From the NCBI RefSeq assembly GCF_005239225.2, contig NC_133297.1, positions 1,682,392-1,746,391 of the forward strand: DNA of 64,000 nt. The letters run 5' to 3'. Both the position numbers and the translations under genes were made by a program. Source of the stretch: Populus alba. Its lineage: Eukaryota > Streptophyta > Magnoliopsida > Malpighiales > Salicaceae. The first letter of the stretch is position 1, and each line of letters opens with the position of its first letter. Under the pieces are notes generated by a model that searched no databases, had not been told where the DNA came from, and worked only from the letters and a program-made list of their open reading frames with translations. This document shows positions 23,985-36,100 of this stretch, piece after piece.

Positions 23985-24536
23985 ATGAAGCGCCCACTGG
24001 ACACCGGACCCGAAAACCACAGCAAAACCGACATAAAAATGAAGAAGAAAAGGCACCAAGAAGAAGGAGAAATCAAGGAAGAAATAGAATCCGAAACCAA
24101 TACAGGAACTGGGTTTCTGAATTTAGACGATAATTTACTTTTCGAGGTGTTGAAGCATGTAGACGCGAGGACTTTAGGGAGGGCATCCTGTGTGAGCAAG
24201 CAGTGGCACAGGACAGTACAGGACGAGAGGTTATGGGAGCTGATCTGTACCAATCACTGGGCTAATATGGGCTGTGGTAATCAACAACTGAGATCTGTTG
24301 TTTTAGCTCTTGGTGGGTTTCGTCGACTTCACTCTCAGTATCTCTGGCCCCTGTCAAAACCACACTCAACTCCTGCACCCTCTTCTTCTTCCTCTCCTTC
24401 CGCCTGGAACCCGTTCCCGAAGATAATTGGGAACAAGCCACCGGCTAGGTGGGGCAAGGATGAGGTGCATCTGTCTCTGTCTTTGCTTTCAATTCGGTAT
24501 TATGAGAAGATGAATTTTAGTAACAGAGGAAGGTGA
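23985..24536 (+). CDS. GID2: F-box protein GID2/SLEEPY1-type (gibberellin signalling)
   Basis: Intronless, 183 residues, close to the family length. Seen: a charged, Lys-rich N-terminus; an F-box at about 43-84 (LNLDDNLLFEVLKHVD then SCVSKQWH); a GGF region (101-125) containing LRSVVLALGGFRRLHS and LWPLSKP; and the C-terminal LSL region (157-178) containing LSLSLLSIRYYEKM. Together these identify the GID2/SLY1 family. The protein is the substrate-recognition subunit of an SCF E3 ligase. With gibberellin bound to GID1, it recruits DELLA repressors for ubiquitination, releasing growth. A low-complexity Ser/Pro insert (127-142) sits between GGF and LSL, where length varies in the family. Start choice is firm: first ATG in the frame, with a pyrimidine-rich leader. 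Confidence 0.95.
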   Translation: MKRPLDTGPENHSKTDIKMKKKRHQEEGEIKEEIESETNTGTGFLNLDDNLLFEVLKHVDARTLGRASCVSKQWHRTVQDERLWELICTNHWANMGCGNQQLRSVVLALGGFRRLHSQYLWPLSKPHSTPAPSSSSSPSAWNPFPKIIGNKPPARWGKDEVHLSLSLLSIRYYEKMNFSNRGR

Positions 24537-27500
24537 ATTAGAGTTAATTTATGTAATTTATACAAGAGAGTGTCTTGTTAATCTTTTTTTTTTATCTTGT
24601 TTTTGTCCAAATTTGAATTCGGTGTTTTTATTTTTTTGGGTTTTGGTTTGGTTTTTTGTTGTGTTTGATATGGGTTATGACTAACTAGATCTGTACCGTG
24701 TATGTAAGCTTGTTGTAATGAGAAGTGTTGTTTCACATTTTTGCTAGATTTAATGTTTATGTCCAAATGAGGAGTAGTGGAAGGATTGCGCCTTGATCTC
24801 TGAGCTTGCAAGAGCTACAAATCTGTGTTTGGACAAGATGAGAAAAGAGAGTGATGATAGTTTTTTCTTTTTGATTGGAGGGAGAAGCATAAAGCCATAA
24901 ACAGACAGAGCCATAAATGTCTGCCACTGCCCATGCCTTTTGTCAATTTTACCATGGCCTGATTGTAAGAGACAAGATGTTGAGGATTAGATTTGTAAAA
25001 GCCCTCGAGTACCTGAAAAGAGGATTGGATTGTCGTTTATGTGGTCTTCATGATTCCACCGAGGGGCGGTAGGCAGGCCCAGCTTGACTTTTAAGGGTGT
25101 GATTGGTATTGAGTTTCGGAATGTTATTAAAAATTTTAATTTTTTTTTAAATTAATATTTTTTTAAAATTGAATTGGGTTCACCAATGATCGGTATGATA
25201 ATTATGCCTGGAAGTCGGAAGGCTCATGGGTCACATGCAATTTCTGTTTAATTTCATCTTTATATATATATATATATATGGAGCCAAGACAAAATGAATT
25301 GTTTCAAACAAGTTCCCACTACCAAGGTTTCGATTATTCTTGGGGATTGAGATCTACTTGGTTGTTTCTGTCTTGTCTTGTGGCCATCAGAAGGAGATCG
25401 TTGGTATTTCTGCTGCAAGTAGACAGGTGATCAGAGTGAAAAAATTAACTCTTCCATGATATTAATCTCAAGCTCCTTTTCGGAGATTATACATGTGATC
25501 CATTATTTAGCAACATGATTTTTACCCACTTTGATAGTAGGATTGTTGGACTGCTAAAAACTAATAATAAAATAACAGTGTAAAAAATATTTAAAAAAAA
25601 TAATACAAGGAGAGATAACATATATATTCATAAATATCAAGTATCTTATCCATTACTCTTATAAATTACAATTTTTTTTTTACTTATCTCTCTCTCTTCT
25701 CTATTCACATATTAAAAGGAAGGGAAAGGAGAAAGAAAAAAACAAAGAAATGAAACAAAAATGACCTTTGAGGCATATCAAGACTCTAACAATGACTTTA
25801 TTATTATCATTAAAAATATCTCGATGAGACGAGTCCAGCAATACCAAAGAAGATCATAAACAATGAATGAAGAGGGCTACGTGAGCCGTCCAATAGTGTC
25901 AGGGCTCTCTTGTCCTTGGACTACTCATGTGGCTTACACTTCGATCACCGTTGGTGATCTTTCTTGATATCACTGGTTTCATTTTGTCAAAATCTTTTCA
26001 ATAATACCGGTGATATCATTATCGGAGTTTCAATGTATCTTAGATATTTTTATTTATTTATTTTATTCTCTTTCTCTTTCTCTCTCCTCTTTTCTCTCTC
26101 TTTATTAAGTCCCATGTCTTTAAAAATCAACAATTTGAAATAGTCACATATAACACTTTTGAGCCGTGAATCGTATTTATCATTTGTAACTTTTTAAAAT
26201 TGAATTTATTTTTTTAAAATATTTTTTGTATTGTCTTATTTTATCATATCTTTTTTCATACCACGCTAGAAAAAAGAAAAGAAAAGAAAAGAAACTCCTT
26301 AGATAGTGATGGTATATTAACCTGGTAATCCACGAGAAAAGGAAGAAGAAGATGAAAGATTCTTTGAACACTGGATCTCACTAGGGTTTATTAATTTACT
26401 ATAAAGGGCTGGTCTTGCAGGCATTTTAATCAGAGCCCACAAGTGATGACTCAGGAGGCCTTTCAACTGTTATGATATTTCATCTCGGCCCATATTGAAA
26501 CTTCCGTTGCCTGGACTCAGGCCTGCTTAACGGTCCTACATAAGCGTACAAGCTTGCTTACTTTGTACAAGAAGGCCTTCCGAAATTGAGATGTATAATA
26601 GGAGAAATGGATACAAAAGAAGTGAGAGAAAATTACATCTGATTTAATTTTACTGAAAGTAATAAAAATATAACTCTTCCCTTTATTTTATTTTTAAATT
26701 ATTATTTCCTTTTTTTCTTTCTTTCTTGTATATATTATTTTTTACGTTATACCTATTGGTAATTATAGTTTGAACGTTATAAAATTTCTTTATGCTCGAG
26801 GGACAATTATTAAATTTTGAAAATTATCTGGCTAATGGAGCAGTCCTGGTTTATTTTTCTTAATTTGCCACATGCTTACAATTTTTTTGTCCAAAACAGA
26901 TGTCAGTATCAACAGAGGAAATCAAAGTTTTTATATTTTGAGATAAATATCTAAAAACAATTATTAAGTTTATTTGAATGTATCAAATCTGTTAGAGAAA
27001 TTGATTATGAATAGAAAAAAATAAAGAGTTGGTTTAGAGATGTAAAAGTATTATTTTAAAGTGTTTATTTGTCTCATATATAAATAACACCTATAAAATA
27101 CAAACAACCAAGCCCTTTATACATTTGTGCAGTAACAAGTTTATATGTTTATTCCAGTGTAGTAACATGTGTTTACATAGGCTTCAAACATTATAATAAA
27201 ATAAATTATATTTTAAATTAGACTGAATAATTGTTATTCATTTGTATCCAAACAACCACATTATATCAAAATTAATTACAAATTTTTTTAAAAATAAAAT
27301 AAAATAATTAATATCACTAACATATTAAGTTCTAAATGTTATTTTTTGGTATTATAAATATTTATTTAATAACATTAGAAAGCTTACTAGAGAGTTTTTT
27401 CACCTTGTCTCTTACATAATTTACTGGGTAATAAAAATCCATACTTACAAAAACTTAGAAATTAATGTTTTTTTCTAATATAAAATAAATATTTATGTTA

Positions 27501-27962
27501 TTCTTTATTCATTTACAAAACCAGTCAACAAAATCAATATGGGATGTTCTTTTTTAAATTCTTCATCGCTTGGGGGAGTTTTAGTTTTGATTAACGAGTG
27601 ATCAGCTAGTTTGAAAATACTCTAAAAATCAAACCTAGATTGACTCTACGCTGACGAGATCGAACATTTGAATAATAGAAATTCAAAATACCACTCCCTT
27701 TTCTTTTTTAAAATTATTACTATAAGTTGACCGGGTGGCTATCTATATGATTGTAATTCGGCGATCCATGCTCACGCAAGCTCACACGATATTTGCGCAC
27801 AAAGTGCCTTTTGATTTGTTGAATGCATTCTTACATCTTTGCTGATCCATCAAAGACCACAGGTGGCGGCACCTTGACAAATCCACCACGTTTTTAAACG
27901 TTCATACTGTCTAATTTTCTCCCAAGTCAAAGATTATTGCATGCCATTGGGCGATCTTTGCC
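24537..27962. other. Intergenic, no gene recognised
   Basis: The 3' UTR of the F-box gene probably occupies the first 250-300 bp. The rest is AT-rich with a short (TA)n at about 25261-25279 and pyrimidine-rich patches near 26060-26110. Proximal to the next gene a W-box (AGTCAA at 27925-27930, minus) precedes the TATA box. Confidence 0.45.
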
Positions 27963-27970
27963 TATATATA
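27963..27970 (+). promoter_or_regulatory. TATA box of the PIPL gene at 28100
   Basis: TATATATA about 130 bp before the ATG, with a W-box-type TTGACT on the minus strand 35 bp upstream. Confidence 0.65.
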
Positions 27971-28099
27971 TGGGAAGAGCAGGAAGAACTCTTTGCACCA
28001 ACACAAAATATTTCCAGTACCTTACAATATATCTCTCTCAACTAGACAATTCTTTTGTCATTCTTTCTATATCCTTTCAAGAATTTATATAGCATATTC

Positions 28100-28381
28100 A
28101 TGGCCAGAAGTTTCAAGTCTTTTAGCCCCATGATTAATGTTCTTCTCCTACTTCTTGCTGTAAGTTCGTCATTTTTCATCTCAGATGCTCGTCCTCTAAG
28201 CGTTGCAGGGGCTGATCATGGCTCCATGAACAAGGGGTTTGAGCTTTTCTTTGATGGATTATACATTGAAGGGATCAAATCGGGTCCTAGTCATGGTGGA
28301 ATTGGTAATAAATATACCAATGCGCAAACCCTTGGAGCAGTCATCAACTCTGGCCCGTCAAACGGAGGTCCGGGACACTGA
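28100..28381 (+). CDS. PIP-like precursor with two SGPS motifs
   Basis: 93 residues from the ATG at 28100; an upstream in-frame start at 28055 is TTG and is unlikely. Order: signal peptide (about 1-28, hydrophobic core INVLLLLLAVSSSFF), a conserved-looking pro-region with HGSMNKG and a FDGLYIEGIK stretch, motif 1 SGPSHGGIGN (61-70), a short spacer, and motif 2 SGPSNGGPGH (84-93) ending at the stop. Precursors of the PIP/PIPL family are secreted and processed to short signalling peptides. In motif 1 the terminal histidine is asparagine, so the two putative peptides may differ in activity. The pro-region matches that of the gene at 30193, marking the two as tandem duplicates. TATA box at 27963. 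Confidence 0.86.
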   Translation: MARSFKSFSPMINVLLLLLAVSSSFFISDARPLSVAGADHGSMNKGFELFFDGLYIEGIKSGPSHGGIGNKYTNAQTLGAVINSGPSNGGPGH

Positions 28382-29948
28382 GTGAACAACGTTACTGCAA
28401 TGCACCAGTACTGTCTATTACATGCTATTTATCTATTTAAATTACAAGATGTTTGTTATTTATTTTAATTTGTTTGATTTATCGATTGTGATGTAATAGT
28501 TAATGCAAAATAATTTGAATTGCAAGAAATTAATTTGCTATTTATTTTAAAATATTCGATTCATCGATTGCATGTGATATGTAATCATTAGCATGCTGAA
28601 ACAATAGTATCTTATAAGAGTTTGATGTCTCAAAAAATTCGGCCGACTGCTCAAAAAGCTGAAAAGAAACCATATATGCAGTTCCATCCATGTTGCATGA
28701 ACTTCAACGACATAATCATCCATCGTAATGAAACATTTTAGTGCCTGCCTGCGTCTTAGGCATTACGTCAAGAAATCGCTTTATCTTTGCAGAAAAATCA
28801 TTTAATTATATATGAAGAAAACAAAATCCCTATTCCAACTTAAGTTGCAAAACCCCACAATATTCTGGATTGATACGGAAAATTATAGGCTCGAAATCTG
28901 AGTTGCTAGTTAAAAATACAAGTCAATTGACTCAACTAACCAACTTAGATTTCAATTAAAATAATTTTTTATTTAATTTTATAACAAACTCTTAATTAGA
29001 GTCAAAAGTTATTTTTAAAGAAATATGTTTGTAATTTTTTAAAAATAAAAATTCCAAAAACAACTTAAATCAACTTACAAAAATCATATACCAAATGTAA
29101 CCTTGATTTTCATTCTTTACTTACTAGAATAATTTCTACTGTATATCACTAGGAAATGATTTATTATATTCAATAACATATTTCCTCATCTAAGGATGAT
29201 AAGATTCAGTTGGAGAGTTAGTTCGATTTGGAATATTAAATAAACAAAATGAACAACTACTACCTAAAGTTAAAAATAAATCACATATATACACCTAAGA
29301 ATTTAAATCTTTAAATACACTCAAAACTCAATTATTAAATTTAATCAATTCTAATAACTCCTAGCCACTTCATTATAATATAGCATGGGGTTTGTTTGCA
29401 ATTTTTTTTTTAACAAATTAAGGTATATATAAATACTTTATTATTTATATGAACAATAAAACTTTTTTTTTCACTATTCAAAAAATTGTTATTATATGAA
29501 TCGTGATTAAGAATTCTACCTTATCATTTATTAAATAATGAAGAGAGAGGGTTGTCACTACCCTTCTAGTTTTTTTTTTTTTTTTTTGCTATAAATAAAA
29601 TGTTATAACCTAAGGGATTTTTTTTATAGAGGATTGACATGGGTGACCCCAAAATTAATTTATATATATATATATAATGAATTAATTGATGACCTGTATT
29701 CCACCTGCACCTGTGAATGGACTTGGTCTCTGCGCACTTATGGTGCTCCTTTTTTTTTTTTCTTTTTTTTTTTGTGGTTACTAAGGCACTTACTCAGACC
29801 CTTCTGCTATCATAAAGCAACAGAGAAAGGTAAAAATTGATAGCTGACAAAGCTCCTTTTATGCCTTGATTTTATTTTTTATTTTATGTTTTTCCTCTTT
29901 GCAATTATTGTACAGTGTATATTGTTTCTTCAGGACGCACGTATAGAC
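28382..29948. other. Intergenic between two PIPL genes
   Basis: AT-rich spacer with long T homopolymers near 29569-29588 and 29750-29774. No third peptide motif was found on either strand. Confidence 0.45.
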
Positions 29949-30092
29949 TGACGTCAGAAAAAGGGTGGAGGTGACGGCAACTGAAATGCTCTCGAGCCAC
30001 CACGTGTTTTCCAGGGGCTGTTCCTCTCCTTTTCCCTAGTCAAATTTCTAGGTCATATGTTGCAGAATGCAGACTTGCAGTCCCTATAAATA
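29949..30092 (+). promoter_or_regulatory. Compact promoter with TGACG, G-box, W-box and TATA elements
   Basis: In order: palindromic TGACGTCA (29949-29956), a second TGACG (29972-29976), G-box CACGTG (30001-30006), W-box AGTCAA (30038-30043, TTGACT on minus) and TATAAATA (30085-30092), about 100 bp before the ATG at 30193. These are the core sites for TGA/bZIP, bHLH/bZIP and WRKY factors, common in salicylate- and defence-responsive plant promoters. Function is inferred from sequence only. Confidence 0.6.
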
Positions 30093-30192
30093 GGACACCG
30101 AGTTAATTAGCTCTCTACTTGCTAAAAACCTTCTTCTGAATAATACTTGGAAACTTCGTCAACAACAAGAAAAATCTTGATTGCACCCTTCA

Positions 30193-30459
30193 ATGGCAAG
30201 ACTTTCCATGTCTTCAATACTCTTCGTCGGGCTTCTCTTCGTAAGTTCTCTGCTTTTGATAGCCTCGGAAGCTCGTCTTCTCAAAGTGGTGGAGTCACAT
30301 GGCTCTGTAAACAAAGGGAATGGTGCAATATTCTCCGATGGGTTGCATATTGAAGAGATTAAAAACAGCGGCCCAAGCGAAGGAGGGAGGGGCCATGCTT
30401 CCAAGAATGTCAACACCCAAGAAACCCCCGACGGTCCTAGCCCTGGTGCGGGTCACTGA
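30193..30459 (+). CDS. PIP-like precursor with two SGPS-type motifs
   Basis: 88 residues from the ATG at 30193. Signal peptide about 1-26 (hydrophobic SSILFVGLLFVSSLLLIASE). The pro-region has HGSVNKG and SDGLHIEEIK, parallel to the gene at 28100. Motif 1 is SGPSEGGRGH (59-68, bases 30367-30396) and the C-terminal motif 2 is DGPSPGAGH (80-88, bases 30430-30456), which is one residue shorter and starts with Asp instead of Ser. Architecture and motifs place it in the PIP/PIPL secreted peptide family (apoplastic signalling, immunity or growth). The promoter is the densest in stress-type sites in this cluster. Confidence 0.86.
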   Translation: MARLSMSSILFVGLLFVSSLLLIASEARLLKVVESHGSVNKGNGAIFSDGLHIEEIKNSGPSEGGRGHASKNVNTQETPDGPSPGAGH

Positions 30460-33107
30460 TATAATATTGAACCAGTCTTCTGTGAATCGATTATTCTTTT
30501 AATCTTTGTAGCTTGCTAGCTATATAGCAATTCATTCCTATATAGATTCTCATGATTATTTTCATTAATTTAATTTTACTTGGCAATGAAGCTTTCTTCC
30601 ATATAGTTTCTCTCTTACGAGCAGAGACATGATCTTTAATTTTCTCCAGCCTGACTAAAGAAAACCTTGTTATATCAAGTAATAAATAACAAACAGGAAT
30701 TTCAGGCAGCTTTATCTCATGATCAGCTAGTTTACAATTGGCCACTGAACATCATAAAGGTTTTCAGACCATGGTTTATTATTGTTTTGATTAATTATTT
30801 ATGGATATTTTGAAAGTAGTAGAAATTAAATATATAAACAAAATATATTAATATTTAAAACTACTTCATCAACAATAATAAATGGAATAAAAATTAAATT
30901 TAAAACTCATTTAAACTTAAATTAATGCAAATAAGCACAATACAATAAAAAAGATACAATCATAATGCTTATGCTGCAAACAAACCAGGATATTATGGAT
31001 CAATGCAAGGTTGATACTACCAACAAAAAATCCGTTGTAAATTTCTTAGATAATTTATTATTTTTCAACAATGGATTTTTCATTGCTAATATTAAAAAAA
31101 AATGTATATACATAATTTGTTTATAATCCGTTACTAACAGCTCTAGTTTTTAGTAGTGTCAATTGCATTAATCAGGAAAGAAAGTTGTATAGCTATCTAT
31201 CTTCGACCATGAGAAACTGTGTCCATAAGTTACACAAATCTGCATGGCTAGCTACATCAACATTCGATGAGACTTTTGGAAATAAAAAAGAAAGAAGATA
31301 CATCTCCTAGCCAACGATCGAGAATGGGGTCTAGTTCTTTCTCTAAAGCGAATTATATGATTTAAATCCCTGCCGGTAGTGGAGCCCGCTTTAAGGTGCA
31401 CGATGATACCACAAAGAGGATTGTCTCCTGATCTGAAAGGAGCTGGAGGATACCCTGGTGCAATAAAAAAGAAGAAGAAAACCTAACCCTTGCCCCACCC
31501 AAAAGGCGTATGGTGCATTCTTTAAAGAGTCTTCATCCTTGTTCGTCCATGATGACGTTTTTCACAAATTGTATGAGCAGAAGCTTTTATCTTCATGTTT
31601 TTAGTTTTGAATATACATACTTTTGACCTAATATTTAATGAACTTTTTGAGAAAACTGATTAAAACACTTTCCAGGAACAGGATTATAAAAGATAAATTT
31701 CTTTAAAAAATATAAAACAAAAAACAGGTTCCATAATATGACCAAGTTCTAGCATAACTATGCAGTTTAATTATTTCTACTAAAAATGGATTGTGTCAGG
31801 GAGAGGTCTTGCTTTCTGCATATGGATGGGGGCTCTTAGAAAGCAAAGAAAACAATACCTGAAGAAGAGATGCATGGCTATATTTTCCTGAAGAGTTCGA
31901 GAATTGAATACGAACAAACTCAAGACGGCAGGGCTGCTTCAAAGTGCTGTGGACTACAACCAAACCTGGCTGGCTGCTTCCTTCTGTTTAATTTGGTCTT
32001 TTCTGTTCAAAGCTTTGACAGTCAAAATCAACACCTTTAACAGGACTCCAGGAAACAACAACGCGTAATGGTTGTTGCTTGCTGTATGATTTAGGTATTT
32101 GTCCTCCTCAAATTCTTGTTAGCTAACATGATATGCTATTAAGTATGTGTTTTAAGCGGTTGATTTGCCTTCTTTTCATACATTCTTACCGATCATCTCT
32201 AGCCTTCCGGGGGAGGTTCTTATAATCTTTATTGCGTTGGGATATTTCTGATACCTTCTGCATTTGGATTATTTTTCAACTTTTCTCTTGTAACAATATT
32301 CAAGCTATATATGGCTTAGATTTGGTCTGACAAATTGATCCGTAAATTACTAAACTAATAGAAATACATAACACATAAATAAACTAAACCATTATCTATG
32401 TTTTTTCCCACAAAAAATAGTAAAGATTATGCATAATTATTAAACCTGTCAGTGACCGGGCCAACCCAAGTCAGAAATTGATTTTATAGAGTTTAATTCT
32501 CATTTTTAACCCACAATCAATATAAGCTCGAAGTTGTATTTATAACTCATGGAATTTCGTTCCATACCTCATTTCATAAGGGACCTGGAAGTGACTTCAA
32601 AATCTAGTTTAGCAGCAGTTTTTTAATAAATGAGAGTTGAATATTGACTCGATTTTACTCAAGTAATCTGATTGGTCAATTTACAATTTAATTGATGAAC
32701 CCAATCTTAAATAAGACTCAACTGAATTAATTTTATTTTTATTTTTATTTTTTAAAAAAGATATCATCTCAGTTTTAAAAAAATTAAAATAACATTGTTA
32801 TAAAATAATATAAGCTGACTCAGATAACTCGTGAAATGGCTTTTGAATTGGGTGAAGTGATAACCTTGTGATGATGGACGATGACTGATGAGCAGGGGCC
32901 ATCCACCATGGATAAAAAGCCTACTTGCCAATATGACCCAAGCCCTAAAATCCCTGGTCACTGATCAAATATCACCCGGCTCGGACTAACTTTGGGTTTT
33001 AGCGTAATTTCAACGAGCCCACGTATCATTCCATTTCCCAAACTTCTTCGTCTTCTTCATCCCCTCTCTAAAAAAAACCTCTCCATTACCATAGCTTGCA
33101 AAGCAAA
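30460..33107. other. Intergenic before the MRG gene
   Basis: No supported gene. A patch near 31320-31520 has more balanced composition (containing GGAGCTGGAGGATACCCTGG) but no frame with a recognised domain. The MRG leader is probably in the last 100 bp. Confidence 0.4.
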
Positions 33108-36100
33108 ATGGGAAGCTCAGACACTGGATTAAACAACGATGATGACTCAGCGACCGTGTCAGATGAGTCAAACACCGAGACAGACTCAGACATGAGAACC
33201 GAAACCGACGAGGAATGTCAGTCTTCGCACCCTCCATCTGTATTTGTAAATGATGAGAAGGTCCTCGCTTTTCACTCTGGACAATACTATGAAGCCAAGG
33301 TAATTGTTATATTCAGAGAAGGTTGAATCTTTATGTTCTTTTTTTCTTTATTTTATTAAAATTGAACGTAATTTGAATAATTCCATGTAAATAGGTGATA
33401 AGAGCTTTATATGAAGAAAACAAATGGGGTTTTTTTGTTCATTACACAGTAAGGATCAACTGCCAAGTTGTCTAATTTTATGTTTATTTATGCACCCACT
33501 TGCCTTTCCTTGTCCTTTGAAGTATTTTAATGGCGTAATGTCATGTGTTTTGCAGGGGTGGAACAAAACGTGAGTAGCATCTTCTATGGTACTGAAACTT
33601 GGGATTTATGTTTTGAGGGAGTTAGGCAGGTTGTTGTTTGTTGGGACTATAAATCTGCTCAATTTGCTACTTTTAGTTCTTCGAAAGCTTCGTACGAGTT
33701 TCTTTTCTGATGAATTACTTTCTCCCTGCTTAAACTCCTCAAGTATTGTTCTTTTCCGTCTACTTGAGAGCTGAAGGAAGTTACTGAATTGGAGGGAGAG
33801 AGTGTTTCTTCTCAAAGCTTTATCCCTTCATTCTGGCCTTCTTTTATGTTTTTATGATCTTGAAACAACCATGCTCTAAAGGATTGTATTTGGAGCACAT
33901 TTAGCTCTTTGGATTTTAATATGCAGTTTAATTTCTACATAAAATATGTATTTTTGCTTGAAAGTTTTGGAATGTTTGTTGGCTGGTGCTGAGAGGGTGG
34001 ATGGAGTTGGAGTTGATTATTTTTTTTGAGGGGGGGATGCTATGCTAAAGCTTTTCTCATTCGTTGATTGTTTACTCTGCCTGTAAAAAATTCTGCCCTT
34101 TTGTCATTTCTTGAACTTCTGTTTGTGAACAGTTGGGATGAATGGGTTGGAACGGATCGTTTGCTGAAGCACACTGAAGAGAATGTTCAGAAGCAGAAAG
34201 CCCTCAAAGAACGATTGGAAATGGAGATGAAAACAAAGGCGGTACAGGCACCACAAATGAAACTGAAAAATTCTGGTGGTTAGTATGATTCTCACACTAA
34301 ATTTACTAATGTATAGTGCATGTTGAAACTTTGATATACAAAGTATGATTACATGATGATGCAAGTGCTTTACATTTCCATTTCTTTTTAAAGTTATTGT
34401 ATTGGTTGTTGTAGAACATGCACTTTTACTTATTGTGGAATGAAGAATATAATCCGTAATACTGTATAGAATCAGAAAATATTTGGGATAAATTGAATAG
34501 TGATTGGATTGCTTCCTATTGTCTTGTGTTATTGGATAATGTGCACAGATGTTGATTGTTCTAGTTTCTATTTTCTGTCTAGTTTTAGAATTGGAGATTG
34601 TGTCCCTTATCTCCTATCCTCAGCATCATACATAAGAGTTCACTGTTCTAGAATTTGGTTTGCTGTAATCGTTGTAAGATCATAAGCTAGAGATACATGC
34701 AACTTCAGTCTTATTAAGAGGAAACTTGATGGTTGAGGTCAAAATAAGTCTTTCAAAGCAATTTAAACAGTCCCTCAATCTTGATGCAAATTTAATAGCT
34801 TGACATGCTTTGTTATTAAATCCATTAAATTTAGATTCTGATCCATGGTTTGTTTCCAAAATAGATCATTGGTTTTCTTTGCGCCAGCAAAGAGGGGAAA
34901 AGTTGCCTTAATTTACCATTACAGATGGAACCTTTGTTATTCAGGAGAACCTCCACTAAGTTTACTTTAATCTTACATGCGGGAAAAAAAAAAAAAAAAA
35001 ACCTTGTAATTGTTGATTGCAAAATTCTTTTGGTAATCCTTTCGACTGGCTATTTCTTAAAGCTGTTCTGGGGACATATATGCAGTTTCAAGGGGAAGGA
35101 AGCGGAAAAATGACAATCTTAATAAGGTACTCTCCGGTTTATTGAAGCCTTGTGCACTGTTGGTTTGCCCATGTCAATCTAAGCGCGTATTCCTTATTGG
35201 AAAAAATTGAATCAGCTAAGATTTAAAAAAAAAAAAATTAAAAGGTTTTCCATTGATCATTTGGCATCTTTTTGCTTAGCCTGTTGTTTTGACTGTTAGG
35301 AAAAAGATCTTGTACCCTTGGAAAAGCTGGTGAATCTCCAAATTCCACCAACACTAAAGAAACAACTTGTTGATGATTGTGAATTTATCACTCATCAGAG
35401 CAAGGTAATTATTGTCACTGTTCACAGCTGGTTTCTCAGATGTAAATATTTTGTAATATTACTTGTGTACACTACTGTTACATTTCTTTGTGTTTCCCTT
35501 GCCGCCAATCTTTTTCCTTTTTCTTTCATCATCTTTACCATGCCTGTTTTACTTATTTCTCTGTTCAGTTGTAACTAATTAAGCAGCACTACTGACTGGC
35601 TGTTTTAAATTTCAACTTGTTTGACAGCATAGACAAGTAAGATTTGATTACTACAGTGCTGAAATAATTGTGTTTTCATTCTAATGATTAGCTTAGCATT
35701 ATATCTGTTTGTTTAGCTGAAGAGTGAACTTGAATAACTGATTAATGTACTTTTTTTATCTCTTTTCTTTCAGCTCGTGAAACTTCCTCGTGCCCCAAAT
35801 GTCCAAGACATATGTAAGAAGTATTGTGAGTACAGGTCAAAAAAAGATGTCATGTAAGTAGAGAACCTGCTCTGTTGTCAACTTTTTATTATACCCTTGG
35901 GGACTGCTACTCTTAATTTATAAGATTTAGCCCAAGTTACTGAAAATAATTATTTCAATAAATATTTGGAAACTTCTTTATTCTCTGCTGACCAGAGGAG
36001 AGGGGAGAGTGTTTAGATTTTTTATTGTCAATAAAGGAAGTACCCATCTGTTCTAGTATTCTTGATCTGTATTTTCAGTGCTCTTAGGTTTTATGATTTG

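Noticed and set aside
23617..24253. Frames antisense to and upstream of the GID2 gene
   Set aside because: They overlap the F-box gene leader and coding sequence on the other strand and show no domain.
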